Shown in pieces: positions 17,256 to 26,173 of a stretch of 64,000 nucleotides of DNA. The stretch comes from Schlesneria paludicola DSM 18645 (lineage in GTDB: Bacteria; Planctomycetota; Planctomycetia; Planctomycetales; Planctomycetaceae), in assembly GCF_000255655.1 (NCBI RefSeq), contig NZ_JH636435.1, forward strand, positions 1,316,136-1,380,135. Direction: 5' to 3'. Within the stretch, counting starts at the first letter, position 1. Each line of letters starts with the position of its first letter. The notes beneath the pieces were generated by a model that was not told the origin of the DNA, ran no database searches, and saw nothing but the letters and a program-made list of their open reading frames with translations. Both the position numbers and the translations under genes were made by a program.

Positions 17256-20200
17256 CTATTCCGCAGACGTCTTGATGTTGTCGGACGTGCGAATTTCACT
17301 GATGCTTTTCAAGTACGCATACAGATCCGCGATTTCTTGTGACGTCAATCCCTTCAGCAGTCCCGTCGGCATCAGCGATACCGGTGACTTTCGTCGCTCT
17401 TCGACTTGCGGTGTTTCGATGCGGAATGTCTGCCCCGTGGCATTGCGTAACAGAAAACCGTCAACCGATTCGTAGACGATCAGGCCCGTGTAGGTCTTCC
17501 CATCATGGGTCGAAACGACCGTCGTCTGATACCGCGCCGACACATCGCGGCTGGGAAGCAAGATCGCCAAAAAGAGATCCTCGCGCGAGAATCGGCCCGC
17601 AGCGCCCGCGAGGTCTGGTCCCAGCGCTGTCCGTCCCCCGTGGCACTGTCGACAGCTTCGCCGCGTGAACAACTCGGAACCCCGAGCCACGTCTCCTTGG
17701 TCCCAGTTGGTCTCGACCAAGAGCCGTTTCAGATCGGCCAGTTCCGCTTCATTCGTTCCCGTGTTCAGGCCCGGTTCATTCGGGAAGTGAGTTTCGACCC
17801 ATTTGGTCCAGTTCTTGACGGTCTCGGGTTGAGGCCGATAACCCGCTTTCCCTTTCTCAAACGGGAACACCGTCTTGTTGTTCCGCTCCAGCAGCGCCAC
17901 CACCTTCTCGCGCGCCGCATACTCCGACGCGTCGGCTCCCAGGCGTCGGAGCGATTTAACGAGGGCAACCTGTTCCGCCGGTTCGCTGCTCGGTCCCAGC
18001 TTTTCCAATGCCGTCAGACAGGCCGACTGCACTTCGGTCTGCGACCACTCCAATCCGGCAACGAACTTCGATCGATCGATCGCTTCCGGCTTGCGACTCA
18101 GCACAACCAGCACGGCTCCGCGAACGGGAAACCGCTCAAACTGCTCACGCAGCAGATTGCGATGGGCGGGGTCCTCGGAATCGCCCAGGGCAAACACCAC
18201 ATCGTTCGTCCAGCCATAGTCAGGCGTTTCGGCAATCGCTTTGACGAACGCCGCACGAGCAACCGTCAGCAGTTCGGGCGGCATCTGATTCAGAAAAATG
18301 GTATGCCCCGGCCAGCCGAACTTGGGATGCCCCACGATCGACGGCGCGAGAAACTGATCGGCGAGCGCCAGCTTGACCCACGTTTCTTTCACGCGATCGG
18401 CCCAACTGGCGTCTTGAGCCAACTTGCGCGTGCGAATTTTCTCTTCCAGCAGCACAAGCGCTCGCACGATCTTGTCTCGCTGACTGACCGAGTGCGTCAT
18501 GGGACATCGAGCCAGCGACACCAGTTGGTGAATATCGTCAATCGGGTCGGATTCTTCCGTCAGTCGTCCGCAGACCGCGTCGATGACTTTGGCACTATAC
18601 GTCGTCAGCATCGCGAACAGTCGCGTCATTTCGAGGTCGAGTTCGGTATCCCCCGTGGGAAAGACTTCCGCCAGTTGAACCCGCAGCGGATCGAGTTCGC
18701 GTTCAAACTGTTCGAGCGCAATCTTGCTCGAATAGCCATCGAAGGCGGTCGCCTTTTCGGCACCCGGCCCCATGTCACCGAGAGAAATTTGCAGCAGCCG
18801 GACCGCGTCGCGTTTCAGTTCGAGGGGATTGTCTCGCTTCTTCAAGACCGCGACGGCGATCGAGGGAATCACACTTCGCACGCGTTGCGTACTGTCGTTG
18901 AAACGACCGAGCCAGCCGAAGGCATAGCTGATCACCGCGCGCGTTCCCACTTTCGTGGCTTCGGCCGACATCGTCGACAGCAGCCGCTCGTCCATGCGCG
19001 TTACGATCGACGCTGCCAGACTGCGATTGAATCGATCTGGTCCGCCCAGCCGTTTGGCCAGGCCGCCCACGAGTTTGGACCAGTCGAAGCCATTCGGATT
19101 GAGGCTCATGCAGGCTTCGAGCGCACAGCGTCCCACCAATGGACTGGGGTCGTCCAGGAACGGGGCGAACGCCGTGGCATCCAGTGGTGCCGCCGTCGTC
19201 CGGCCATACCCCCAGATCGCCCGCGCACGCACTTCCTCGGAAGAACTTTTCGCAACGGCATTCAATGTGGCGGTGTCGATTCCCTGAAACATCTCGACCA
19301 GCACTTCGATCGCGCGGACGCGGTTGGCAGGTGCCTGCGATTCATCGAGCAACGCGTTCTTGAATGCCACCGGCCCCAGTTCCAGCGCCAGCGGTTTCCA
19401 GCTCGCACGCGACCAACTGCTCAGCGGTTGCCTTGCCGTGAGGACTTCGTTCAAGCGATCCTCGCCCGTGACCGCTTCCAGCGTCTTCGGCTCACTTCCG
19501 GCATTCGCACTGTCACGGTGTCGAATGCGATAGACGGCACCGCGAGTGCCACGCCCGCCGACGCTGACATACAACGATCCATCCGGCCCAACTTCGACAT
19601 CGGTGGGGGCAAATCCGTTCTGACCTGTCGCGCTCATGAACAGTTCGGGCTCGCTCGACCACGTATCACCCGCCGGTTTGAGGGGCAGGGCGTGAACCCG
19701 TCCGTAGGTCCAGTCGAGAACAAACAACGCTCCGCGGTACTTCTCGGGAAACTGAGTATGCCGATAGCACGCCACCCCGGTTGGAGAACCGCGTCCAAAC
19801 GACGCCACCGCGGGAGGCATATCAAAGTAACCGTCACGTCGCATCCAGCTCTTGCTGACCCAGCCGTGGTCGGCTCCGGTCAGCGAGTGATAAACTCGCG
19901 TCGGTCGATACCAGGGAAGTGAGATCTCCCGCTCTTCATCGCTGTCATAGGTGAAGATGTCACCCTGGGGGTTGAAGGCAAAGTCATAGGTGTTGCGATA
20001 CCCGTCGGCCAGCAGTTCCCCTCCGGTCAAATCAGGTTTCAAGCGGAACAGCACGCCCGCTCGCGGATTCTTAACGGGCGAAGTGGCCAACGTCGCATAG
20101 CGCGAATTCACTCCTGCCGTGTTTCCCGCGATGACATACCACCAGCCATCAGGACCCTGTTGAATCGAGTGGCCATCGTGCTCGCCCCCCGCACGCAGTT

Positions 20201-20612
20201 TCAAGAATGTTTCCGGCGGACCATCGGCCACGTCGTCACCATTGGCATCTTTCAGCCGCAGAATGGCACCGTCGCCGACACACACCAGCGAGCGACCATT
20301 AAAGTACATCCCTTGAGCTCCGCTCTTGGGAAACTCCGAGAAGAGCTGGGCACGATCCGCTTTTCCATCACCGTCGCTGTCGATCAGGATCTTGACGTAG
20401 CCCGCCCCCGCGACGACGACGCGGCCTTTCGAGTCCACCGTCATCGAGAAGATGTTGTGAGCCAAATCGTCACTCGCGAACTCGGTGACTTCGAACCCCT
20501 CGGGAACGCGAACACCAATTTCGTCAGACAGGACAGTTCGTGAGGCAAAGAGAAGGCCCAGCAAAACGAAGGTACGACATGAAGGGATCAACCGGACGGG
20601 CGAACAAGGCAT
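17256..20612 (-). CDS. PVC-type membrane-bound dehydrogenase with haem-binding domain
   Basis: This exported protein has 1118 residues. An N-terminal signal peptide (about 12-29, ending near TVLSDE) precedes a beta-propeller of the glucose/sorbosone dehydrogenase kind (VPEGFEVTEFASDD, GRVVVAGAG, GQNGFAPTDVEVGPDGSLYV). A long HEAT-like helical middle follows. The C-terminal 140 residues hold a cytochrome c motif CRQCH (near residue 987), a distal Met (SLMPTGLL) and the Pirellula/Verrucomicrobium haem-domain layout. Such proteins are a hallmark of planctomycetes and verrucomicrobia and are thought to oxidise sugars in the periplasm. It is convergent with the GTPase cluster and stands alone. The 805-residue + frame over it is antisense. 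The substrate cannot be told. Confidence 0.9.
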   Translation of the reverse strand: MPCSPVRLIPSCRTFVLLGLLFASRTVLSDEIGVRVPEGFEVTEFASDDLAHNIFSMTVDSKGRVVVAGAGYVKILIDSDGDGKADRAQLFSEFPKSGAQGMYFNGRSLVCVGDGAILRLKDANGDDVADGPPETFLKLRAGGEHDGHSIQQGPDGWWYVIAGNTAGVNSRYATLATSPVKNPRAGVLFRLKPDLTGGELLADGYRNTYDFAFNPQGDIFTYDSDEEREISLPWYRPTRVYHSLTGADHGWVSKSWMRRDGYFDMPPAVASFGRGSPTGVACYRHTQFPEKYRGALFVLDWTYGRVHALPLKPAGDTWSSEPELFMSATGQNGFAPTDVEVGPDGSLYVSVGGRGTRGAVYRIRHRDSANAGSEPKTLEAVTGEDRLNEVLTARQPLSSWSRASWKPLALELGPVAFKNALLDESQAPANRVRAIEVLVEMFQGIDTATLNAVAKSSSEEVRARAIWGYGRTTAAPLDATAFAPFLDDPSPLVGRCALEACMSLNPNGFDWSKLVGGLAKRLGGPDRFNRSLAASIVTRMDERLLSTMSAEATKVGTRAVISYAFGWLGRFNDSTQRVRSVIPSIAVAVLKKRDNPLELKRDAVRLLQISLGDMGPGAEKATAFDGYSSKIALEQFERELDPLRVQLAEVFPTGDTELDLEMTRLFAMLTTYSAKVIDAVCGRLTEESDPIDDIHQLVSLARCPMTHSVSQRDKIVRALVLLEEKIRTRKLAQDASWADRVKETWVKLALADQFLAPSIVGHPKFGWPGHTIFLNQMPPELLTVARAAFVKAIAETPDYGWTNDVVFALGDSEDPAHRNLLREQFERFPVRGAVLVVLSRKPEAIDRSKFVAGLEWSQTEVQSACLTALEKLGPSSEPAEQVALVKSLRRLGADASEYAAREKVVALLERNNKTVFPFEKGKAGYRPQPETVKNWTKWVETHFPNEPGLNTGTNEAELADLKRLLVETNWDQGDVARGSELFTRRSCRQCHGGRTALGPDLAGAAGRFSREDLFLAILLPSRDVSARYQTTVVSTHDGKTYTGLIVYESVDGFLLRNATGQTFRIETPQVEERRKSPVSLMPTGLLKGLTSQEIADLYAYLKSISEIRTSDNIKTSAE

Positions 20613-20860
20613 GTGACATCCGTGGTCTGGAAGGAAGGCAAACAGTACCGAACGAATCTTACTCGGCCCAGTAAATTCAGGGCAACGACGGTTTTCCCAC
20701 CCAAGGCATTGAGTGAGAAATCATGCATCTTGTCACAGAGAATGTCGTGGCATTTTTGAGCGTCGATCGAGCGCCCCATGATTTCAACAGACCACAGTGG
20801 GGTGAGATTCAACACGCCGTCCCCAGAGGTTCAATCCTATCGGGTTCGACAACGCGCGGA

Positions 20861-23800
20861 TCAATACTGCGGCTGTGCGACCCCGAGCAGCGAGCCCAGT
20901 TGCGTCGAGGAAATCGCGCCGCGTCCCAGACGTGGCTCGAGGGAAATCCCCATGCCGACATTGTTCTTGCTGACGTCGATGTTTGCGCCGACATGCACCA
21001 GCAACCACTCGCCGACACGCGTGATCGTGAATCCCTGCCCGGCGCTGCGGCTTTGTGCGATGTCGTACCCCGTGGTCGCCGAAACGACCCACTTGGGACT
21101 CAGCACTTCGCTGAGCGTCACGGTCGCAATCTGGCTGTCGAGCGGTCCGCCTTTCACCTGGCGAAGCCCCACGTAGACGCTGCCTCGCAGGCTTCGCTGT
21201 GTCAGGACACCGACGCTCCAAAGCTGTTGTCCTTCCGGGAAGAAGTCGTACAGGCTGCTTGCCAGAATCGACGTCCGGTCCCCCACGTGCCAGGCGTAAC
21301 GTGAATTGACCAACCCAAACGTCTGACCAAAGTTATCGCGGTTCGAATCGGGGAAGACAGACGCCCCCAGGTCCAAGGTCATCCAGTCTTTCACGCGTTG
21401 CAGATTCGGCGGGCCGACGCGCGTCTGCAACCGCTGATGCCAGTTGAATCGCGCGACCTGCTGGCTGTCGACAAGTTCACCGTACGGTGCCGTTACAGAC
21501 GATCCCGCCCCTGATCGAACGGCGTAGAATCGCGGATCAAACTGCACCGGTAGCACACCACCGAAAGTGTCCTGAACGAATCGCATACGAAAACGTTCTT
21601 GAGCGTTGTCGTCGAACTCATTCCACTGCAGGATGTCATTAAGCCGTCGGGTTGACCCTGAAATGCTGTAGTCGACATCGACCTGTGATTTATGGACCAA
21701 CCCATTCAGGTTGAAGATCTCGCTTTGCAAATTCGGGAAGACTCGCTGGAACGAAATGCTCGATCGGAAACCACCGCGTCCATACAGACGGCTGATGGGG
21801 TCGCCCGACATGCTGTCGCCCCAATACGCCGCTTCACCCAGGGCGTAAGGTGCCACTTTCAACGCGCCAAGATTGAACGGAAGCTCAACCTCGTGCCGTG
21901 ACTGCGCCACCAGCCCGCTGGCATTTTGATAGTAGGGCAGGGGAGTAAACACTTCTTGCGGATCGGTGGGAGCCGCGGCCGGGGTCATCACCCCGTAACC
22001 AACCGACGAATGGCTGCTGTAGTTGATCAGATTACCCAGGATGGGCTCACCGAGGACATACAGATCCCCACGCGGCAACCACTGTGTATTGTTGTCGTAC
22101 CAGTTCAGTTGCGTGCGACCGAGCACCGTATAGGCGATGTTGTCTGTCAGGTTTTGATTGAACTGAAGTTTCGTCTCGAGATCTTTGCCCGTATCAAACA
22201 ACCGCTCGCGATATTGCTCTTGAACGTTGCGATCGCTGACGGAACTGAGTTCTCCGAACAGCTTCGCGTTGATGTCGTCGAGATCATACTCGTGTTCCAA
22301 CTGGAACAGACCACGATTGGTGGTCGGCGGCACGAGACTACGGCGGTCGGCACCGAGATTGTCCACTCCGCTGTCGTTGAAGTACGAACCGAATCCAGTT
22401 CCAAAATACTTGCGGCCGTAATCGTCCGTGCCCTTATAGTTTCCTTGTAGGCCCGCTCCGACTCCGCGATTACTGAGGTAGTCGACATTGAGCAACAACG
22501 TCGTGTCGGGATTCTGAGGTCGGTTCAAACTGAACAACGAGAACACATCCCACGTCGTCCGAAGTTGAGCTCCAAAGATTCGGTCAAATCCCACCGAGCC
22601 GGTTCGAAGCGGGGTGCTGGTCGTAATGTCTTCGGCCGGCACGCTGACGCGAGGAATGTTAAACAGCGGGAATTGATCCACCAGGAACTGCGTATTGAGT
22701 GCCGTGATCCAGTAGTGATCTTCAGGAATGACCGTCCCCGTTTGCGGATTCACGCGTGGTGGTGCGTCGTTCGCAAACAGCCCCTGGTCGCGGCTCTCGA
22801 AGTAGATGTCGCTCGATTGGATGCGATAGCCAGGCACGCCATATTGGCTGGTGGTCACCCACCCATTCTGGGCATGAAAATTCTTCTCTGAGTTCTGCAT
22901 GATCCGATCCGCACGCAATCGGACGCTGGTATCGAGCTGCGCGATGTAGGCGTCGAGCTCGCCGTCCAGGATCGTCGCACGATGATCGCGAATGTCATAG
23001 TAGGCGCGCGAGGCTTTGATCACGTTTTCGATTTGTCGTTCGTTGTCTCGCTGTCGTACCTCGATATTTCCTTCGAGATAGATTTGGTACTTTTGATCGG
23101 TGGACTGCTGCTGGATTTCCTGGAAATCGTCGGTCCAGATCACGACACGATCCGCCGAGAGGTCGATCACACCCAAGTCGATCCCATTTTCGAGCGGAAT
23201 TCCCTCGATCAGGATGTTCACTCCGCCAGTGATCCGCGTGACCTGCTCGTACGGGGTCGTATCCGTGGACAGTTCACTGTGGATGTTAAAGGGGCTGCTC
23301 ATGCTGCGCGGCGACACGCGAATCCGTCGAGTGCCGGCGGCACCTGGGATTCCCAATCCCGGCAAAACCTGTGTCGGCTGGGCCGCAGCAACGGGAACAG
23401 TCAACTGTGTCTGACGCAACTTGCTTCGCGACGGGCCAAACTTCCGCAATACCGCCCGCTTGTAAAGCGGATCATCTTCCCCGGGTCGATCGGTCGTGCG
23501 TCCACGCACAGTTAGCGTGATACCGCGGGCCGCATCGAGTTCTAATGAGTGCGACGATTCGTTCCGCGCGCCGTTCAGATCTTCAATCCGGACGTCACCT
23601 TCCAGATAGACGGACAACCGCTCGACTTTCCCGGTTTCGTCGTCCGAGCGATGAGCCCAGATGACCATGCTGTCGGCAGTCGAATGCGTATTTCCCTGCT
23701 CGATGCGGCAATTTCCACGAAACAACGCAATCGTGCCGTTCTCGTCCGTCCATTCCTGACTCCAATCGGCCTTGATCTGGATGGTGGCAACCGATTTGCC

Positions 23801-23920
23801 GACCAACGCATCGTCCGATCCCCGAATCGGTGCGCGCGACAGCATCACGCCCGCAGTGATGATCACTGCCGACGCCACAAGTAACCAACCGGTAGTTAAC
23901 AGGTGGTTCCTGCCCGACAC
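20861..23920 (-). CDS. lptD: LPS-assembly protein LptD-like, with LptA-like N-terminal region
   Basis: This outer-membrane protein has 1019 residues and is expected to insert lipopolysaccharide into the outer leaflet. An N-terminal anchor or signal (HLLTTGWLLVASAVIITAGV) is followed by OstA/LptA-like beta-jellyroll repeats (IALFRGNCRIEQGNTHSTAD, then a second unit YLEGNIEVRQRD). The rest alternates polar/aromatic strands like an LptD barrel (GADRRSL, GVLTQRSLRGSVYVGLRQVK). A GTG start at 23920 is chosen: GGGAG lies 6 nt upstream and a strong promoter at 24033-24061 would leave ATG codons at 24079 and 24244 outside the transcript. Planctomycete LptD proteins are divergent, so the symbol is by analogy. 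Confidence 0.8.
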   Translation of the reverse strand: MSGRNHLLTTGWLLVASAVIITAGVMLSRAPIRGSDDALVGKSVATIQIKADWSQEWTDENGTIALFRGNCRIEQGNTHSTADSMVIWAHRSDDETGKVERLSVYLEGDVRIEDLNGARNESSHSLELDAARGITLTVRGRTTDRPGEDDPLYKRAVLRKFGPSRSKLRQTQLTVPVAAAQPTQVLPGLGIPGAAGTRRIRVSPRSMSSPFNIHSELSTDTTPYEQVTRITGGVNILIEGIPLENGIDLGVIDLSADRVVIWTDDFQEIQQQSTDQKYQIYLEGNIEVRQRDNERQIENVIKASRAYYDIRDHRATILDGELDAYIAQLDTSVRLRADRIMQNSEKNFHAQNGWVTTSQYGVPGYRIQSSDIYFESRDQGLFANDAPPRVNPQTGTVIPEDHYWITALNTQFLVDQFPLFNIPRVSVPAEDITTSTPLRTGSVGFDRIFGAQLRTTWDVFSLFSLNRPQNPDTTLLLNVDYLSNRGVGAGLQGNYKGTDDYGRKYFGTGFGSYFNDSGVDNLGADRRSLVPPTTNRGLFQLEHEYDLDDINAKLFGELSSVSDRNVQEQYRERLFDTGKDLETKLQFNQNLTDNIAYTVLGRTQLNWYDNNTQWLPRGDLYVLGEPILGNLINYSSHSSVGYGVMTPAAAPTDPQEVFTPLPYYQNASGLVAQSRHEVELPFNLGALKVAPYALGEAAYWGDSMSGDPISRLYGRGGFRSSISFQRVFPNLQSEIFNLNGLVHKSQVDVDYSISGSTRRLNDILQWNEFDDNAQERFRMRFVQDTFGGVLPVQFDPRFYAVRSGAGSSVTAPYGELVDSQQVARFNWHQRLQTRVGPPNLQRVKDWMTLDLGASVFPDSNRDNFGQTFGLVNSRYAWHVGDRTSILASSLYDFFPEGQQLWSVGVLTQRSLRGSVYVGLRQVKGGPLDSQIATVTLSEVLSPKWVVSATTGYDIAQSRSAGQGFTITRVGEWLLVHVGANIDVSKNNVGMGISLEPRLGRGAISSTQLGSLLGVAQPQY

Positions 23921-24643
23921 GGGCGCTCCCGATTCGAAGGGTGTTACAACGATAAGTAGATGACAAGGATCGATGCGCGGACATCGCGCAGTGGCGAATG
24001 TGATCTTCTCCCTTGGCCACGAAAGGGCCGGGAGTATAGGCCCGGTTAAAAAACCGGTCAATTTGGGTTCCGGCAACATCTGCCGGACTTGGCCCGTTTC
24101 CGAGGGGCTATTCGAAGATTTTCGTAACGCACACCGAAATCGCTCAGGAAATCGGGCCGCAAACGCATCAAAAAGTCCCGCTCCATCTCCGCAGGGGACG
24201 TTCGCGACATACGGTCCACGCGAGGAGCCATGCCCCGGCCACATGAAAAGCTGCGAGGTTTAAGAAGCTTGCGGCACATGAGGCATTCCGTGAGGGTGCG
24301 CATCCCTCACGTTGCCCATCGTGACCGATCAGCAGACCAGAGTGGGAGACGGTGCGCCAATCATCCCACGTTCCGCTGCGGGGAGCCTTGAACGTTCATT
24401 CCAGCCGACGCGTCCGTCCACAGGAATCCACATTCGCTCAAACCCGCGCCGACTGAGTGCACCGAGGCTGGCGGAGTACCAACCGCCTCAACAGGCCTCA
24501 CATCATCGGCAACCATCGACCAACCCAACATCACACGACGGGAGCTTCAACCCTGAATTGACATGTTGAGAAACACGCAACCTGCAGGCGAATGAACCTG
24601 CAGACGGTATTCAACAGTCTGTCAGGACAGAGCGTCAGTCTCC
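23921..24643. other. Intergenic region between lptD and the sigma-factor gene
   Basis: It holds the lptD promoter (24033-24061) and a hairpin CGTGAGGG-7 nt-CCCTCACG at 24289-24311 with no T-run. A second short inverted repeat (TGCAGG..CCTGCA, near 24580-24605) lies just past the end of the sigma gene. No ORF with conserved features was seen. Confidence 0.5.
24033..24061 (-). promoter_or_regulatory. Near-consensus housekeeping promoter for lptD
   Basis: On the minus strand TTGACC (24061-24056) and TATACT (24038-24033) are spaced by exactly 17 nt, one mismatch each from the sigma-70 consensus hexamers. The spacer contains GGTTTTTTAACC, itself a small palindrome. The predicted transcript starts near 24026, about 105 nt before the GTG chosen for lptD. 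Confidence 0.7.
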
Positions 24644-25486
24644 CTATTCGCCGAGGATTTCCTTGGCGATTCGCTTCAAGGCATCGCTTTCGATCTGGCG
24701 AACGCGTTCGCGGGTCAGCCCCAGCGATTCACCAATTTCCTTCAGCGTCCGTGGTTCGGCATCATCCAGACCGAATCGCATCCGCAGGATGGTGGCTTCC
24801 CGCGGATCCATCGTATCGAGCATTCGGAAGACGTGCTTCAGATTGTCCGTATCCAACAGTTCGTCTTCGGGGCCCTTCGCACGCTCGTCAGCGACCATGT
24901 CGCTCATCATCCAACCGCTCTCTTCGTCGTCGGTCTGGGGAGTTTGCGTGTAGAGCTGGATCGCCGTCTTGACGATGCTCATCTTCTTCTTGGGAAGCCC
25001 CAGCTCTTTGGCCACTTCATCTTGAGTGGGAACCCGGCCCAGTTCATCGTTCAGCTTGGCCGTCGCACGCCGCCATTTCGTCAGCAACTCCACCATATAG
25101 GCGGGAATGCGAATCGTTTTCGCAGAATTGATCAGGGATCGCTTGATTGACTGCTTGATCCAGTAGCTGGCATAGGTACTGAAGCGGGTGTTCATGTCGG
25201 GATCGAAGCCCTCGACCGCCCGCAGCAAACCCAAATTGCCCTCTTCGATCAAATCCTGCAGCGGCAGGCCTTTGTTCGTGTAGGCCCGCGCAATATTCAC
25301 AACCAATCGCAGGTTCGCACGAACCATGCGGTCGCGGGCCGCCGTCTCGCCATTCGAAATCTGGCGTGAGAGTTCTTTCTCTTCATCGGCGGTCAGCAGC
25401 GCGGTTTCATTGATTTCGCGAAGATAAGTTTCCAGCGGGGTTTGCACCGCGGAGAACGATTCGCGAATTCGAGTTGTTTTGGCCAT
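24644..25486 (-). CDS. Primary-type (group 1/2) sigma-70 factor, short form
   Basis: This RNA polymerase sigma factor has 280 residues. Region 1.2 (DPLETYLREI-like, VQTPLETYLREINE) is followed by region 2 with NLRLVVNIARAYTNKGLPLQ, DLIEEGNLGLLRAVEGFD and STYASYWIKQSI, covering core binding and -10 recognition. Region 3 is present, and region 4 has the -35 helix-turn-helix TLKEIGESLGLTRERVRQIE near the C-terminus. There is no region 1.1 or non-conserved insert, so it is the compact, RpoS-like or group-2 size rather than a full RpoD. It stands alone on the minus strand. The ATG at 25486 fits the conserved start. Which stress or growth regulon it serves cannot be told. Confidence 0.9.
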   Translation of the reverse strand: MAKTTRIRESFSAVQTPLETYLREINETALLTADEEKELSRQISNGETAARDRMVRANLRLVVNIARAYTNKGLPLQDLIEEGNLGLLRAVEGFDPDMNTRFSTYASYWIKQSIKRSLINSAKTIRIPAYMVELLTKWRRATAKLNDELGRVPTQDEVAKELGLPKKKMSIVKTAIQLYTQTPQTDDEESGWMMSDMVADERAKGPEDELLDTDNLKHVFRMLDTMDPREATILRMRFGLDDAEPRTLKEIGESLGLTRERVRQIESDALKRIAKEILGE

Positions 25487-26173
25487 CTCAGGGGGTCTGC
25501 CATTCAGGAGTTTCGAGACTTACAACGCGGCCACCTCCTGTGGCAACACCAATGGCTGCTTGTCAGCTCTATCTCATTTATCGGTTTGACCAGTCGGAAA
25601 TTTCAGAGCGAGACGATCTGAACGCTGGTTTCGGTCAGAGAAACTTGTCTGCGGGCGCAAAAAAACGGACCTGCGGAAGATGACGAACAGGGGTCGACTT
25701 TTTCACCAAATCCGCAGGCGTAGACATTGACGAATGCCAAAACGTGACGTACGCGGCCTCCACCAGCTTCGGACACGACGCGAATCGTCTGCCGCCGATA
25801 GGAAAACACATCACATTTTCGGCCATCGAGTTGCGTCTCGTGGCCAGTTGTAATGCGCGGGCAAACTGCGGCAACAAATTGGCCATCTAGACGTAAAAAA
25901 ACGCGGCGGGGGCAATGCCTCCGCCGCGTTTTCTATCTCTGCAATTTCGTTCAGATCGTCTTCAGATCGTCTTCAGATCGCGATCAATCTGCCATCACTG
26001 CTCGTAGATGGCAGGTCTTCACACAATCGACTGAACACAACCTGCCGAATCGACCTATCTCGAATCGATCGGATCCTCAATCGCGAGCGACCAAGCCGGT
26101 CCACTCGCGATCATCGAGCCAAGGCACCTGCGGGCAATGCACGCAGGTGCGTCAGCATAACGTGGCTGTACCA
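25487..26173. other. Intergenic region between sigma factor and rpsA
   Basis: This 687-bp stretch contains the rpsA terminator (25895-25933) and, 24 nt past the rpsA stop, a perfect 9-bp hairpin GCACCTGCG..CGCAGGTGC (26124-26150) without a T-run, which may protect the mRNA 3' end. The remainder, about 25500-25890, should hold the sigma-gene promoter, but no clear hexamers were found and the short ORFs are unsupported. Confidence 0.5.
25895..25933 (-). terminator. Rho-independent terminator downstream of rpsA
   Basis: A 13-bp GC-rich stem (ACGCGGCGG.. against ..CCGCCGCGT, 25901-25929) with a three-base loop is followed on the minus strand by a run of six T residues (25900-25895). A shorter T-run on the other side could make it weakly bidirectional. 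It lies about 240 bp past the rpsA stop. Confidence 0.8.

Noticed and set aside
17505-19922. 805-codon open frame on the + strand
   Set aside because: It lies antisense to the well-supported PVC-type dehydrogenase, has Arg/Ser/Gln-rich composition, no domain and no ribosome-binding site. A codon-bias shadow.
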